Assembly (NCBI GenBank): GCA_009192285.1
Contig: CM018603.1
Span: forward strand, 2,348,588 to 2,412,587
Source: Morchella semilibera
Taxonomy: Eukaryota; Ascomycota; Pezizomycetes; Pezizales; Morchellaceae
Length of the DNA: 64,000 bases
Direction of reading: 5' to 3'
In this document: piece after piece, positions 9,055-18,909 of the stretch
Layout of the letters: every line of letters starts with the position of its first letter
Position numbering within the stretch: position 1 is the first letter of the stretch
Translations under genes and position numbers: made by a program
The notes under the pieces: model-generated
Databases searched by the model: none
Told to the model about the DNA's origin: nothing
The model's input: the letters and a program-made list of their open reading frames with translations, nothing else

Positions 9055-11907
9055 TCAATCGATCGAAAATTGAGGTCCGAACACAGAGGCTGCCCGATGC
9101 ATATCCATAAGCTCTCTAAAGCCAATTGTCGTCCCGTATTCGTTCAAAAGCTTAACAGACAGCGCCAGTTCCAGATGGCAGGTAGAGAACTTCAGTAACC
9201 CTTCTCCTGCCCCACCCTCACCTTATCTGTGATGCGAATGGTAATCGTTCTATAAGATACGAATGATGTGCCCAGTATCTCCTCAACCAGCCAGTCCAAG
9301 GCAGCCGAGGGCCACTGAATCCATTCTTCGAAGAGCGTTTGGACACGTTGGCACTTAAGTATAAAATCAACTTCATCAACTCCATCCTTGATATCATGTT
9401 TGTACCGCAAGACTTCGTTCATGGATTCGGAAGTCGGGATCCCGGATTGCAGAAGCCAGGAATCGATATCTTCAAGCCGCAGCGTCGGGTCCTCTTGCAT
9501 CTTTTGGAATAGATTCCGCTCATTCAGTCCCCGAATAAAAGCATCGAGGGCCTGTGACCGGTTTTTCCACTGGGTTTCCCAATATAGACTTGAACGGACC
9601 GCGTTTATGTCGTCAGAAGATTGCAGAGCTTGTTCAATAGATTCCATTCTCCATCCAACACTTTCAAAAACTTCTTGTAGAATCCGGGGTACGCGAGCTC
9701 GAGCACCAGCCTGAGTGCTAGGCCCGCCGTTCACTATATATCCATCAAGGACTCCCATGGCTTCTCCAATCGAGCCATCAACACGAGAAGAATCCGGGGT
9801 ATAGCGCTTTCCCTGGTAACGCCAGTAAGCTACAATGAATACAACGGGATCTAAACCACGTGGCCACGAGAAGTCTTGGTGGCAAAAGACATAGCTTGCA
9901 AGGAGCTTTCCGAACATCTCGTAATTGCGGAGGTTGGGAGATGGGGACCCGAAACCGGGAATGTTGATCCCCCTAAACATAACTGGGTCTTGGTCTTCTC
10001 GAAAGGTACGACTAAAGGGACTGCCATCCACAAAGCTTTCTGACTCCAAATATCGCATCATAACCCGATGAAGAAACGAACGAAAGACTCCACCACAATC
10101 TGCACCCTGTCGGTAATCTCTATGGTCCACGGTGACTCGAGGGTGGGGATTCGCAACCCTCAGATGCCAAGGAGTGAGCTCTATAAAATCAAACAACTGA
10201 CGTATCCAGTCGGGGCTATCACCACCATCGTGGCTAGTACCAAACCCCCACTCAAAACGATCTTCCTCTCGAATGTAAACATCAGGGCTCGGCCCATATG
10301 TTTCTCGAATCTGTGATATTACGCGCTGAAAATGACTAGGTTGGGATGTGGGAGTTGCTAATTGGGATCTCCTGTTTACAGTTTCGGGGGCGGCAACTCT
10401 CGCGGTTGGGACGTCAAGCGTAATGAGAAACGTATCATTGGAGTCATTCACAGTAGGAGATTTCAAAGAGGATTGCGGGTTCCGGATTGTTGGGCTTAGG
10501 GGGTGAATTCTTGGACGCCCAACGCTTCTTCGGCCTCGAGTTGCGCCTCGCCCGTAGGAGCCCCGGGAGCCACGGGAGCCACGACTACTACTTCCCATTT
10601 GCTGCACTTGGCAGCCGGGAGCGTACTCTCCATCGTCTGAGAGGGTTGGGGATCGTGTGCGTCGTCGTCTATTTGAAGGACGAGAGCGCTTGTTACTCTC
10701 CGCTTCTACATCAGCAAGACTTCATTTGTCTCCTGATGTCTCCTGAGCCTCAGGAGACTCAAAAGATCTCCAGGAGTCACAGGAGACTCTTGGGAGACTT
10801 GGGAGACTGTTGGGAGACTGCAGTCATAAGTTGAGTTTGCTGATGTACCTCATCATCCTCTTCATTACTGGTTTGGGAATCCTGAAACACCCCGTGTTCA
10901 AACTCGTCATCCATCTCCCAGCCTTCCCATATCAATTCAGAATCCCCATGTCTTGAATAACTGGGGTCATAATATGGACTCATCTGGTAAAGATCTTTCA
11001 AGGTGAGGAGGTCCGATATAGGAGTGATATAGAAGTTTCGTTTATGATTAGCTCTGCAGCACCATTTGAGAGTTGCTAAATCCTGCACCACATCCCTCCC
11101 GAGAGCTATCAACTTTAATTCGCCCTCCCGCCCGCCTGGATGCTTCCACAATTTCCATTCCTCAGCCCAGTGTCCCAGCCCCATTGATGTCAAAGCTGCA
11201 GTAATAACTCTCCTAACTCCGTTGGCAGTAGAGTCGCTATCCTCGTCAAAATTCACCTCTATATTGCATAACCCTCGGTTATCAAGACGTTTACTCTCAG
11301 TGCTCATGCCGTTAAGAATCATGGGATCAAAGGGTTGTCTGAGATATGTAAAGGTTGCCTTCCAGTATCGTCTTCCAGAGCTCGCAACTGGGGAGTTGCG
11401 AGCTCGTCCGCATAGCCTACGGTATGTTCCTCGAGTCCTCATCTCATTAATTCGACGGGCACGAAATTGGTCTGGCAAATCTCTCCCCCCAGTCCCATAT
11501 ACAGTCGTACCAGCTGATATTGGAGATTGGGGTTCAGCGATGCCAGTGACCGAACGAGTACGGGATTGAACAGGGGATATTGTGGATTCGCTAACCGCGG
11601 CCAGCAAAGCGGGGCCTGGAGGGGCTGCGGTTGCTGGCTGAATATACCTATCGCGGGCCAGCTCAAAATGTTCGAAGGGCGGAGCGGCCCTAAATGGTGA
11701 GGAATTGCTCGCTGGAGAGCTATCCGCAGGTAGACCGCTGAGCATGGTTGCCGGCAAGAACGCGTGAAAGTTATGCCCATGGCCGCACGAGCATATCCCA
11801 GCCGGATCCTGAGCTGTTTGATAATATGATTGACAGCCATTGCAGCTGCTGTTTCGACATTCCGCTCTAGGCCCAAACACCGGCTCGGTGACCGTTGGGG
11901 CGGCCAT
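9055..11907 (-). CDS. HECT-like E3 ubiquitin ligase with N-terminal Cys/His cluster, split by a MITE
   Basis: The first open part (11907 to the MITE at 10845) starts MAAPTVTEP and has a Cys/His cluster at residues 17-48 (C17, C22, C25, C39, C41, H43, H45, H48). The second (10708 to 9192) has an Arg/Gly/Ser stretch and then HECT-like signatures: GADCGGVFRSFLHRV (compare D-x-GG-x-F-R-x-F in HECT proteins), MFRGINIPGFGSPSPN, and YEMFGKLLASYVF. A C-terminal part in another frame (about 9190 to the stop at 9055) holds FSTCHLELAL, which fits the active-site Cys of HECT ligases, and GFRELMD. Known role of the family: thioester ubiquitin transfer. The reading frame is the same on both sides of the MITE once one TA is counted. 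The step to the Cys-bearing frame is either a very short intron or a one-base shift. The present copy is probably not functional. HECT genes of this kind occur in some transposons, which fits the integrase gene 7 kb away. Confidence 0.6.
10709..10845. mobile_element. 137-bp MITE, copy 3, inside the HECT-like gene
   Basis: Ends CATCAGCAA/TTGCTGATG with TA on both sides (10707-10708 and 10846-10847). It lies within the coding stretch of the HECT-like gene and brings a stop about 70 bp in on the minus strand. It differs from the other two copies at only a handful of positions, so the insertion is fairly recent relative to the repeats around 1-8 kb. Confidence 0.92.
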
Positions 11908-11911
11908 TTAT

Positions 11912-12202
11912 GAGCCTAAATACATAGAAGAATTTGTTAGTTGAAGGATTCCTGGTGGCTAGCATTCTTCAGAATACGCAGAGGAGCATGCGTACCTATG
12001 ATAGCGGTAGGGGGGACGAATGATAATTGGTGACTGGCACTTGAGATTTGGCGATTGGGGAGCCTAAATACAGAGAATTTGTTAAGTGAAGGATTCCTGG
12101 TGGCTAGCACTCTTTGGAATACGCAAAGGAGCATGCGTACCTATGAAACGATGGAGAGGAAATGATAATTGGTAACTGACACTTGAGATCTGGTGATTGG
12201 GG
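11912..12202 (-). repeat. Tandem duplication of about 145 bp just upstream of the HECT-like gene
   Basis: Two neighbouring units, 11912-12060 and 12061-12202, each run AGCCTAAATACA, GAAGGATTCCTGGTGGCTAG, GGAGCATGCGTACCTATGA and CACTTGAGAT to GATTGGGG. They lie immediately 5' of the HECT-like gene start at 11907, where its promoter and 5' leader should be. Confidence 0.9.
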
Positions 12203-12542
12203 GGTTGGTAGACCGGTAGCATGAGCGAGTGATATGAGGTGAGAAAATAAGGGCTCTTATCTAGAATTGAAAGCATATTATATGGGGCGTGTGTTAGCAT
12301 ATTCCCTCTACATTTTTGATGCTAGTGTACCTTCTCGACTAGTAAAAAACACTATAGATAACTAACCTTGTATCTTCCTGACGTCTGTAGACTCATATCA
12401 CCCGCCTGTTCTCGCCTCTGAATCCTGCATTAGCTTAGTTTGGGGCAGGGGGCTAAAAATCCGGGTGCTAAGACCCCTTTTCGATGATATATGGTACCTA
12501 GGACCCCCGATTCTGGTGGCGTGAAAGCTCGATTTAAGCTTT

Positions 12543-12745
12543 TGCGCGTACCTATTACTAAGATTATGTTATAGACGTACCTATTACTAATATTAGGGTT
12601 ATAGACGCACCTACTACTAAGATTAGGTTATAGACGGTATATATCCTTGATTCTGGTGACTGGGGACCGTCATATACGGATATCAACTTAAAATTTTGTG
12701 CGCACCTATTACTAAGATTAGGTTATAGACGGTATATACCCCTAA
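12543..12745 (+). repeat. Four units of a 30-bp repeat
   Basis: The word CCTATTACTAAGATTAGGTT followed by ATAGACG occurs at about 12550, 12580, 12610 and 12703. The last two are each followed by a longer shared block (GGTATATA, ATTCTG, CATACGGAT). The stretch from 12203 to 13026 otherwise shows no gene. Confidence 0.8.
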
Positions 12746-13026
12746 TTCTGATGGCTGAAAACTATCACATACGGATCTAAGCACTTATGCACACTTATCA
12801 ATGGGATTAGATTATACCAAGACATACTGAAGCATATCGAATAACTATAGGTAATAATAGAAACGGGTAACGAGAATCCGTATACTATCAACGTATTTTT
12901 TAGTGACAAAAAAATTGGATAATAAAAGGAAAGAGTCACTTAAAATACATTATATGGATACAGAGTTGAGAACTGGCACTTGATGCTCAAGCCACAAACA
13001 ATAAATGCCTAAGATAGCATCCCCAA

Positions 13027-14104
13027 TCACCCAGAGGCTGATTCATCGTCGTTATCGGCCGTTCCGTCAGAGTCGGCCCCCGCAAAAGCATACTCGGTAT
13101 CATCAACCATCTCGTGATCCATTTCCGGGCTTTCGCCGAATGTGGCCATTATTTTTTGGACCGCTTCGGACTCCAGATCATCTAATCTAATAGCCTCGTC
13201 GCCACGACTCAGTCGAATCTCGCGGATTCGCGCTTCCCATTCCGCAACACGCCGCCTAAGGGTTGCAGGCGCGGTGGGTTCCAAAAGCTCGGCCTTCTGT
13301 TCCCGCCGAATCATTGCACGGCTAAGTTCCTCGATTGTCATTTTGACTTCTCTGTGTCTTCCAGTTCTTGCCACAGAGCCCATTCCTTCCAAAGCCTCTG
13401 GAACCAGGCAGTTCCCAGCTCGCGATTTTGGTCTGGATGAAGCAGTAGACATAGAGAGTTGTATTCTCGACGGGATGGAATTCCCATGCCCCAGGCTCGG
13501 TCAGGATTGACTTGGTTCTGTGGGTTGGGGCCTGGTAATAGGTCAGGAGGGCGGTGGAGAAAATGAAAGACTAATGTTGCAAAGTTAAGTACGGAATCGG
13601 GATTAATATCGAAGGATTGATATTGTTTGAGCTTATAGATAGCATCAGCATAGTTTCAAAGCCCTCAATTCCCAAGTCCCAATACACAAATGACAGATGG
13701 GGGTATAGCTACCTTATCATCCCCTCCTTTTCCATTTCCTAGACTACCATATGCTCGCAACCAAGAAATCACGTTTCTCGCGGCTATGAGTTTTGTTTTT
13801 AGCCCGATTACGGGCGTAGCTTTCTCTATTTTGCCGGGCGCGAACCTGTGAATCATTAGCATCTATTGTTGAGATCAACGATAAAATGCTATACCGCAAG
13901 TCTATCCTGTTCCCTTCTGTATGCAGGGCGACGCTTCACACCTTCACGCAATATCTTCATCTCTTCTACCGCTTCGGGTGTATGGTGGTCATCCTCAGGA
14001 GGGTGTCCTCGACGGTATACCCATACATCATAATGTCGACCCAAAGCACTCATATTTCTGAATTCTTTAGAACACCATTTGCATTGTGGTTTGGTTGTTG
14101 CCAT
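13027..14104 (-). CDS. Finger protein with a J-domain-like stretch and acidic tail
   Basis: Exon 1 (14104-13895) encodes a C2H2-like finger near the N-terminus: C-x2-C at residues 8 and 11 (CKWCSKEF), then NMSALGRH. A 49-nt intron (13894-13846, GTATAG donor, TGCTAATGA branch, CACAG acceptor) leads to a basic exon (RARQNRESYARNRAKNKTH). After a second, less certain intron a frame from about 13630 reads SLCLLLHPDQNRELG, FQRLWKEW, which resembles helices II-III and the HPD of a J-domain. That frame stops at TGA in AAATGA, overlapping the ATG of a further 102-codon frame rich in Glu/Arg that ends in an acidic tail at 13027. Whether the last two parts belong to one protein is unclear. I do not recognise the family. 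It is transcribed in the same direction as the HECT-like gene. Confidence 0.45.
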
Positions 14105-14447
14105 TTGCGAAGCAGTAGATTTGGGTTTGCAAACAAAGAGGGGACTGAATAGGTGCGGGAGAGTTGAGGAGGGTGTTGTTCAGCGGCCTGGGGCAACTTT
14201 TATGCAGCAGATTACATAATCAAACCTAACCACGGTAACGTGATGAATGTAACGCCCAGAACGTAGTTCCTGGCATGCGTGATAGTTTGTAGCATTATTT
14301 CCATTCCCTGCGTTAATTGATATCACGATTACTGAAAAGTGTTAGGTTTCTAATTTAGCCTAACCGCCAGCCAGATTGTATAGAATATATACATTCATCT
14401 CCGAACTAGGAGCCACCACCACGACCTTATTCTAGTTTATTCCCAAA
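14105..14447. other. Intergenic, nothing seen
   Basis: Spacer between two minus-strand genes; it should hold the 3' end of the gene at 14448 and the promoter of the finger gene. The word TTAGGTTT and its inverse AACCTAACC occur, with no clear element. Confidence 0.5.
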
Positions 14448-15009
14448 TCATGCAGCGCCTATTATGTAGAGGAATATTTGCTGTCTAAGTACCTTGCTGC
14501 TCCTTGGTAATGATTGGCAACCATGATATTGAGCGGCGTTGTAGAATATAAGGAGATCGCGCAGATTATCGCTGGTCAGAGCCGTAAACCCATCCCAAGT
14601 AAAAGGGAACCTGGGTGAGAATTCCATGTATTCATTGACTATTGGTTCCAAGAAGGCAGCTTGGTTGAGTGGAGCTAACCTGTTCTTCAATCGTGCCATA
14701 CAGTTATGTTCTCTATCACAGATATAAGTCATTGCCTCCAGATCACGGACCCGGAGCTATGGGGCCTACATACGCTGCATAGATACGTTGTAACGTGCTC
14801 GGCGGGCCGGGCATAGGATCCCCGGCAACAGGCCTGGTTGCCCTAGCGGCGACCCGAAAGGTCGTCGCTAGGGTCCTTCCGCTGAACAATAAACTCCGAC
14901 CCGCAATGAGGGCTGGCGGCGGAACGCCGGGAGGCATCACGACGGGAGCCCAGACCCCGCGATATCTACCAATTGGAGCAATAAATGGGGCGCCAGCATT
15001 AGCCGCCAT
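14448..15009 (-). CDS. Small orphan protein, 166 aa, paralogue of the gene at 18113
   Basis: Two exons: 15009-14774 and 14712-14448. The 61-nt intron (14773-14713) has a GTATGT donor and a TGATAG acceptor and joins the frames in phase 2. Starting at MAANAGAPF, the N-terminal half is Ala/Pro/Gly-rich. The C-terminal half is helical: EHNCMARLKNRLAPLNQ, FTWDGFTALTSDNLRDLL, IFYN and a hydrophobic end FLYIIGAA. The LT-x-LRDLL-x-FY pattern faintly recalls a SAP-type helix pair. The gene at 18113 has the same length, the same intron phase and place (after about 77 codons), and a comparable W-x-G, LT, L-x-x-FY series. Function unknown. An upstream ATG at about 15162 would add an N-terminal extension and is less likely. 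Confidence 0.6.
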
Positions 15010-15153
15010 GCTAGAGTTGAGGGTAGAACCTAACTGAGTGCTCCGAGATGGGAGTTGCGAAATAGGGACTCTGGGCGGGGGAGAAGATTTATAGTGGTTC
15101 AGAGTGAACTCATTCTTTGTTTGATATATAGTTTCAAGGTTTCCTTTGCTGCC

Positions 15154-15580
15154 GCGATACATATTGTTTCGCTAGAATCACTCGAGAATCCTGGACAAAG
15201 GACGGTGCGAGGTGGGAGATCCTAACTAACCCAACTAACCAAGATACGCTGGCCCACACTATTGAGTTAGCACATTCTCTATGGCCACGATACATATTGT
15301 TTCAATGGATAAAGGACAAACGAAAGCAGGACCCGCTACCTAAAATTGAGAACTGGGAACTGGGAGATGCGAATATTCTTTCACCGGGGATCACTTGGGA
15401 ATCCTGATCACAACACAAACGAAAGCAGGACTCCCTACCTAAAATTGGGAACTGGGAGATGGGAGATGGGAGGGGCGGGGTGGAAAATACGTTGGCTCAC
15501 ACTATTGAGTTTAGCCATTCTCTATGGTGCCACGATACATATTGCTTCACCCGAGATCACTCGGGAATCTCGGACATGCA
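15154..15580. repeat. Repeats in the divergent promoter region
   Basis: CCACGATACATATTG(T/C)TTC occurs three times, near 15154, 15288 and 15528, two of them followed by a GATCACTCGGGAATC-like block. GGACAAACGAAAGCAGGAC and CACACAAACGAAAGCAGGAC precede CCTACCTAAAATTG twice. The array lies between the minus-strand gene ending its 5' side at 15009 and the plus-strand gene starting at 15920, so it may carry regulatory sites for both. Confidence 0.75.
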
Positions 15581-15919
15581 CACACAGCTAGCAGGCTACG
15601 TGAAAATCCAAGGGTGCTAGGGCCTGCATAATTACAAAACGACTTATGCGTCTGTGCCACTTACCGTAGCTTAAATCAAACACATATGCGTACCAATCCC
15701 TGAATCAAGTATAAATTATATTATACCAACGCAGCTGCAAACCATAATGTGCCATGCCTGCAGAATGGTGTGTATATTGCTTCTTCTAACCCTCTAACTA
15801 GGGCTCATGTGATTACGTACGCCCGCTAGTACTAACCCTAACTACACCCGTAGTATGGGGTTCTGTTCCCTCTCCCTGGCCTGCTTCATCCTACAATACA
15901 CAAACCATCGATCTAGAAG

Positions 15920-16737
15920 ATGTCAGACCTCACAACCTATCGTCGACAGGTTCTGTCAAAATGGTTTTTAAGAGGCATGTTATCAGGGAACGCAATGGCA
16001 ATGATTAATCGCTGTGTTTCCGAACTGCAGGAGAGAGGAATCGTCGAGTCCGTGGGGGGGGTTAAGGTTCGTTTACTAGAGCTCCAGATTCCGAATTCAG
16101 AAACTGCAAGGCTAACTTGTCCTTTAGGGTTGGATCAAGGATGAGAAGGCTAGACTTAAGGCATCGGGAAATAAAAGTGTTCTCGAGAACTTCGAACTAG
16201 CTTTACAATGGTCTAGAAGGTAATCAAACTGGGAGCTATCTATTATCGACCCGACCTGACATTCAATTAAGAAATCAAAATCCTTCGCCGTGGGAGAATA
16301 GCCAGTGGTTTAGGCAGCCCAGGCAATCTTCTACGGGAACCCAGAGGTCGATACCACGGGGCACGGAACCTGGTGGGCAGTCAATCCAGCCTTTACAAGC
16401 ACTGCCAGGCCCAGGGATGCCCGCCCAGCCCTGCCGAAATTTGCCCGCTTTTCCATCGCCGTCTACGCTAAAGGATGAGAATAGAGTCACTGCTCTGATC
16501 CCCATGATTCCAGCTCCCACTCCGCGCCCCGTAGATCGTGTGGAGCTTAGTAAATATCAGCCGGTGAGAAAGCGGAAGGGAAAAAGCCAGCTTCAACTAT
16601 TGATTGAGGCAGCAGAGACATCTCATCATTCTGTAGCAGCTCATTCCGGAGCTCTGATTCTTTTGTCTGCAGAGGCACCCGCGGATTGGAGCCTAAGGCT
16701 TCGGGTACGAAAGCCTATATCGTATAAGATACGGTAG
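15920..16737 (+). CDS. Orphan protein, 234 aa
   Basis: Three exons fit: 15920-16066, 16128-16219 and 16272-16737, total 705 nt. Intron 1 (61 nt) has a GTTCGT donor, GGCTAACTT branch and TTTAG acceptor. Intron 2 (52 nt) has GTAATC, CCTGACATT and TTAAG. All phases agree. The N-terminus is helical and charged (MSDLTTYRRQVLSKWFLRGM, CVSELQERGIVESVGG), the middle is Gln/Pro-rich, and the C-terminus carries a basic patch (VRKRKGKSQ) that could serve nuclear import. I do not recognise the family. The gene faces away from the 14448 gene and towards the repeat array at 16885. Confidence 0.6.
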
Positions 16738-16884
16738 CTGGGCTTGGGGGCGTATATTTTGGTTTATTCTTACTCTAGGTTATAAATTATATTTACATAT
16801 TCTTCTGCTTTTGGCCAAATCGTATCCATAATTCACTTTCGCAAGTTAAGGAAAAGGTTGATGTAGAAAGCAGATTGCTGACTG

Positions 16885-17910
16885 CCAACACAAAGCCCGA
16901 ATTCCGCTCCTAGTACTGCTTTGAAGCCTAATTTCAGCATGTTATACAACCGTAGATATTCGCTAGCATCTACGGTATGTGCCGGTGCACCTCCCAACCC
17001 GAATGTCAGTTCTCACCTTTCCAGGTTAGGGCGCATTGGCCCCACCCACACCCGAGCCCAGACCTCGAGCTCTTGGCGGCTATCACACCAAAAAACGGTC
17101 GCCAAGAACTAAATATTTGGAGTCAGAAGTTGTTGCAAACAGGATCCCTGTAGCCAAGAGCCCAAACTCCGTGCCTACTACAGCTGTGAGGGCTGATTTC
17201 GGGATGCTTATCTGCCGGTTTGCACCTCCAGTTGCCAGCTGCCAACACGATCCCAGGTTGCCCAAACTCCGCGCCTACTACAGCTGTGAGGCCTGATTTC
17301 AGGATGCTTACCTGCCGGTTTGCACCTCCAAGTTGCCAACACGATCCCTGTAGCCAAAAGCCCAAACTCCGCGCCTACTACAGCTGTGAGGGCTGATTTC
17401 GGGATGATTATCTGCCGGTTTGCACCTCTGCCAACCTCGATCACAATACCGTCGGCTTTGGAGCCGATATCTAGTGGTGTGGTTGTTACAACCTTGTTTG
17501 TGGGATGTGGTTGTTAGTGCAAGGGCCGTTGAAGCTTAATTTTGTGTCCGTGCCCATCCGCTTTGGCATCAGATCTGCATTTCCAACTGCCAACTACCAA
17601 CGGCCAACCCTGTCTCAGACGCAAAGCCCAAATTCCACGCCTACTGCAGCATTAAAGCTGAATTCCAGTGCCAAATTCTGCCAATGCTGGGTTAGGGTTC
17701 TAAATCCTATCGACCAACCAAAGTGCCTATATTCCGACGGTTTGGTTAGTAATGTAGTATAGGTAGGGTAACCGCAAGATGTTTCGCACACTACGGTACA
17801 CATACACTAGATGATGTAATCCAGTACTGCTAACCACCCTGTAGGGACAAACCCCGGATTCCACGCCTAGTGCGTCATTGATACTGAATTTCAGCGTCTC
17901 GTGCCTATGA
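16885..17910 (+). repeat. Degenerate array of about 95-bp units
   Basis: Three close copies start at 17143, 17249 and 17343 (GATCCCTGTAGCC, CGCCTACTACAGCTGTGAG, TGATTTCGGGATG, CTGCCGGTTTGCACCTC). At least three diverged relatives lie at about 16888, 17608 and 17848, each with a CCCAAATTCC(A/G)CGCCTA-like word and a GCTGAATTTCAG-like word about 25 bp on. Open frames across the array are only echoes of the repeat. It fills the space between two plus-strand genes. Confidence 0.85.
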
Positions 17911-17989
17911 AGCCATTTGTATGATCCTTCATGAACCAATGACGTCTACAAAAGCAAAACTACAATGTTGGTTAGTTTGGTAGTGTTTG

Positions 17990-18013
17990 TATATATATAT
18001 ATATATATATATA
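17990..18013. repeat. (TA)n microsatellite
   Basis: Twelve TA units about 100 bp upstream of the ATG at 18113; might act as a TATA-like promoter element. Confidence 0.95.
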
Positions 18014-18112
18014 GGGCCTTCTTTCTCTTCGAAATCAGCAACTTTTGAAAACCGGCAACCGCTCTCCCTCCTCCCAATCCAGAATCACCAATTCGCAACC
18101 AGATCGTTATAA

Positions 18113-18661
18113 ATGTCATCTGCATTTACCGCCGCCGCCGCCCCAGCTGCTGCCGCCCAGCTGCCGCCCCCCTGCTGCCGCCGCCCGCTGCCCCCCCCTG
18201 CTGCCGCCGCCCCTGCTGCCGCCGCCGGGATTGATAGAGCTCGGCCCTCTCTCCAGCCTGTGAGAACCACGCCCTTCCAGTACCGTAAGGGCTTCCCCGA
18301 CAAGCCTAAGACAAGTATCGTAAGCGCAATAGCTGCCAACCTGTATGCTGTCCCACCACTACCGAAACCCTGAGTGCTAACCTACCTATACAGCGCCTAC
18401 AATCATTCCGTTGCGGCAATCAATAATGCCCGCCGCGCGCAGCGCGCTTTCCATACCAACCCGCGCTACGGGTTCTTAAAGCCGGTGGGAGCTGTTTTGG
18501 GGACGCCACACCGCCTGGCTCCAAGGTGGCATGGAGAGATGGACCGCCTAACCAGGGAGCAGTGGGGTGAATTGGGGAATTTTTATGGCTTCGTTTGGGA
18601 TGATTCGGTTTCGTTGGAGCAATGCAGGTATGCCTACGGGAAGGCATACGGGTGGGCATAG
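18113..18661 (+). CDS. Small Ala/Pro-rich orphan protein, 165 aa, paralogue of the gene at 14448
   Basis: Two exons: 18113-18342 and 18394-18661. The 51-nt intron has a GTATGC donor, GTGCTAACC branch and TACAG acceptor and joins in phase 2. Residues 5-40 are almost only Ala, Pro, Gln, Leu and Cys from a GCC-rich repeat. After it come TTPFQYRKGFPDKPKTS, then in exon 2 AYNHSVAAINNARRAQRAF, PRYGFLKPVG, a WHGEMDRLTREQWGELGNFYGF stretch (residues not all shown in one run in the paralogue) and a C-terminal YAYGKAYGWA. Length, intron place and the LT/FY spacing match the gene at 14448. Function unknown. Confidence 0.6.
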
Positions 18662-18724
18662 GTTTTCTTTCTTTTTTTTGTTTTTAGGATTTAGTATTTT
18701 GAATGATACGTTATGAAGCGGGTC

Positions 18725-18815
18725 AAATTCTCGCTCCGGGCCGTAATCAGCACAATTCGTGCCCAAATTCTCGCTCCGTGCCGTAATCAGCCTCGTGCCC
18801 AGATTCTCGTTCCTA
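18725..18815 (+). repeat. Three units of about 45 bp
   Basis: CAAATTCTCGCTCCGGGCCG or a near variant occurs at about 18725, 18765 and 18800, with GTAATCAGC and TCGTGCCC between. It lies in the spacer between the convergent genes at 18113 and 18910. Confidence 0.75.
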
Positions 18816-18909
18816 GATAGGTATCTCGTAGTTAGCAGCTCGGGGCTCGGAAAGACGCATTGGTTGATTGGTCAATTGATTGATTAATATTACACTATTT
18901 TCCCCCACT

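Noticed and set aside
17083-17517. Several overlapping open frames on both strands
   Set aside because: They repeat the same peptide because they are translations of the 95-bp array.
18085-18339. Ala/Gly-rich minus-strand frame
   Set aside because: Antisense of the GCC-rich repeat in the gene at 18113, which has clean splice signals on the plus strand.
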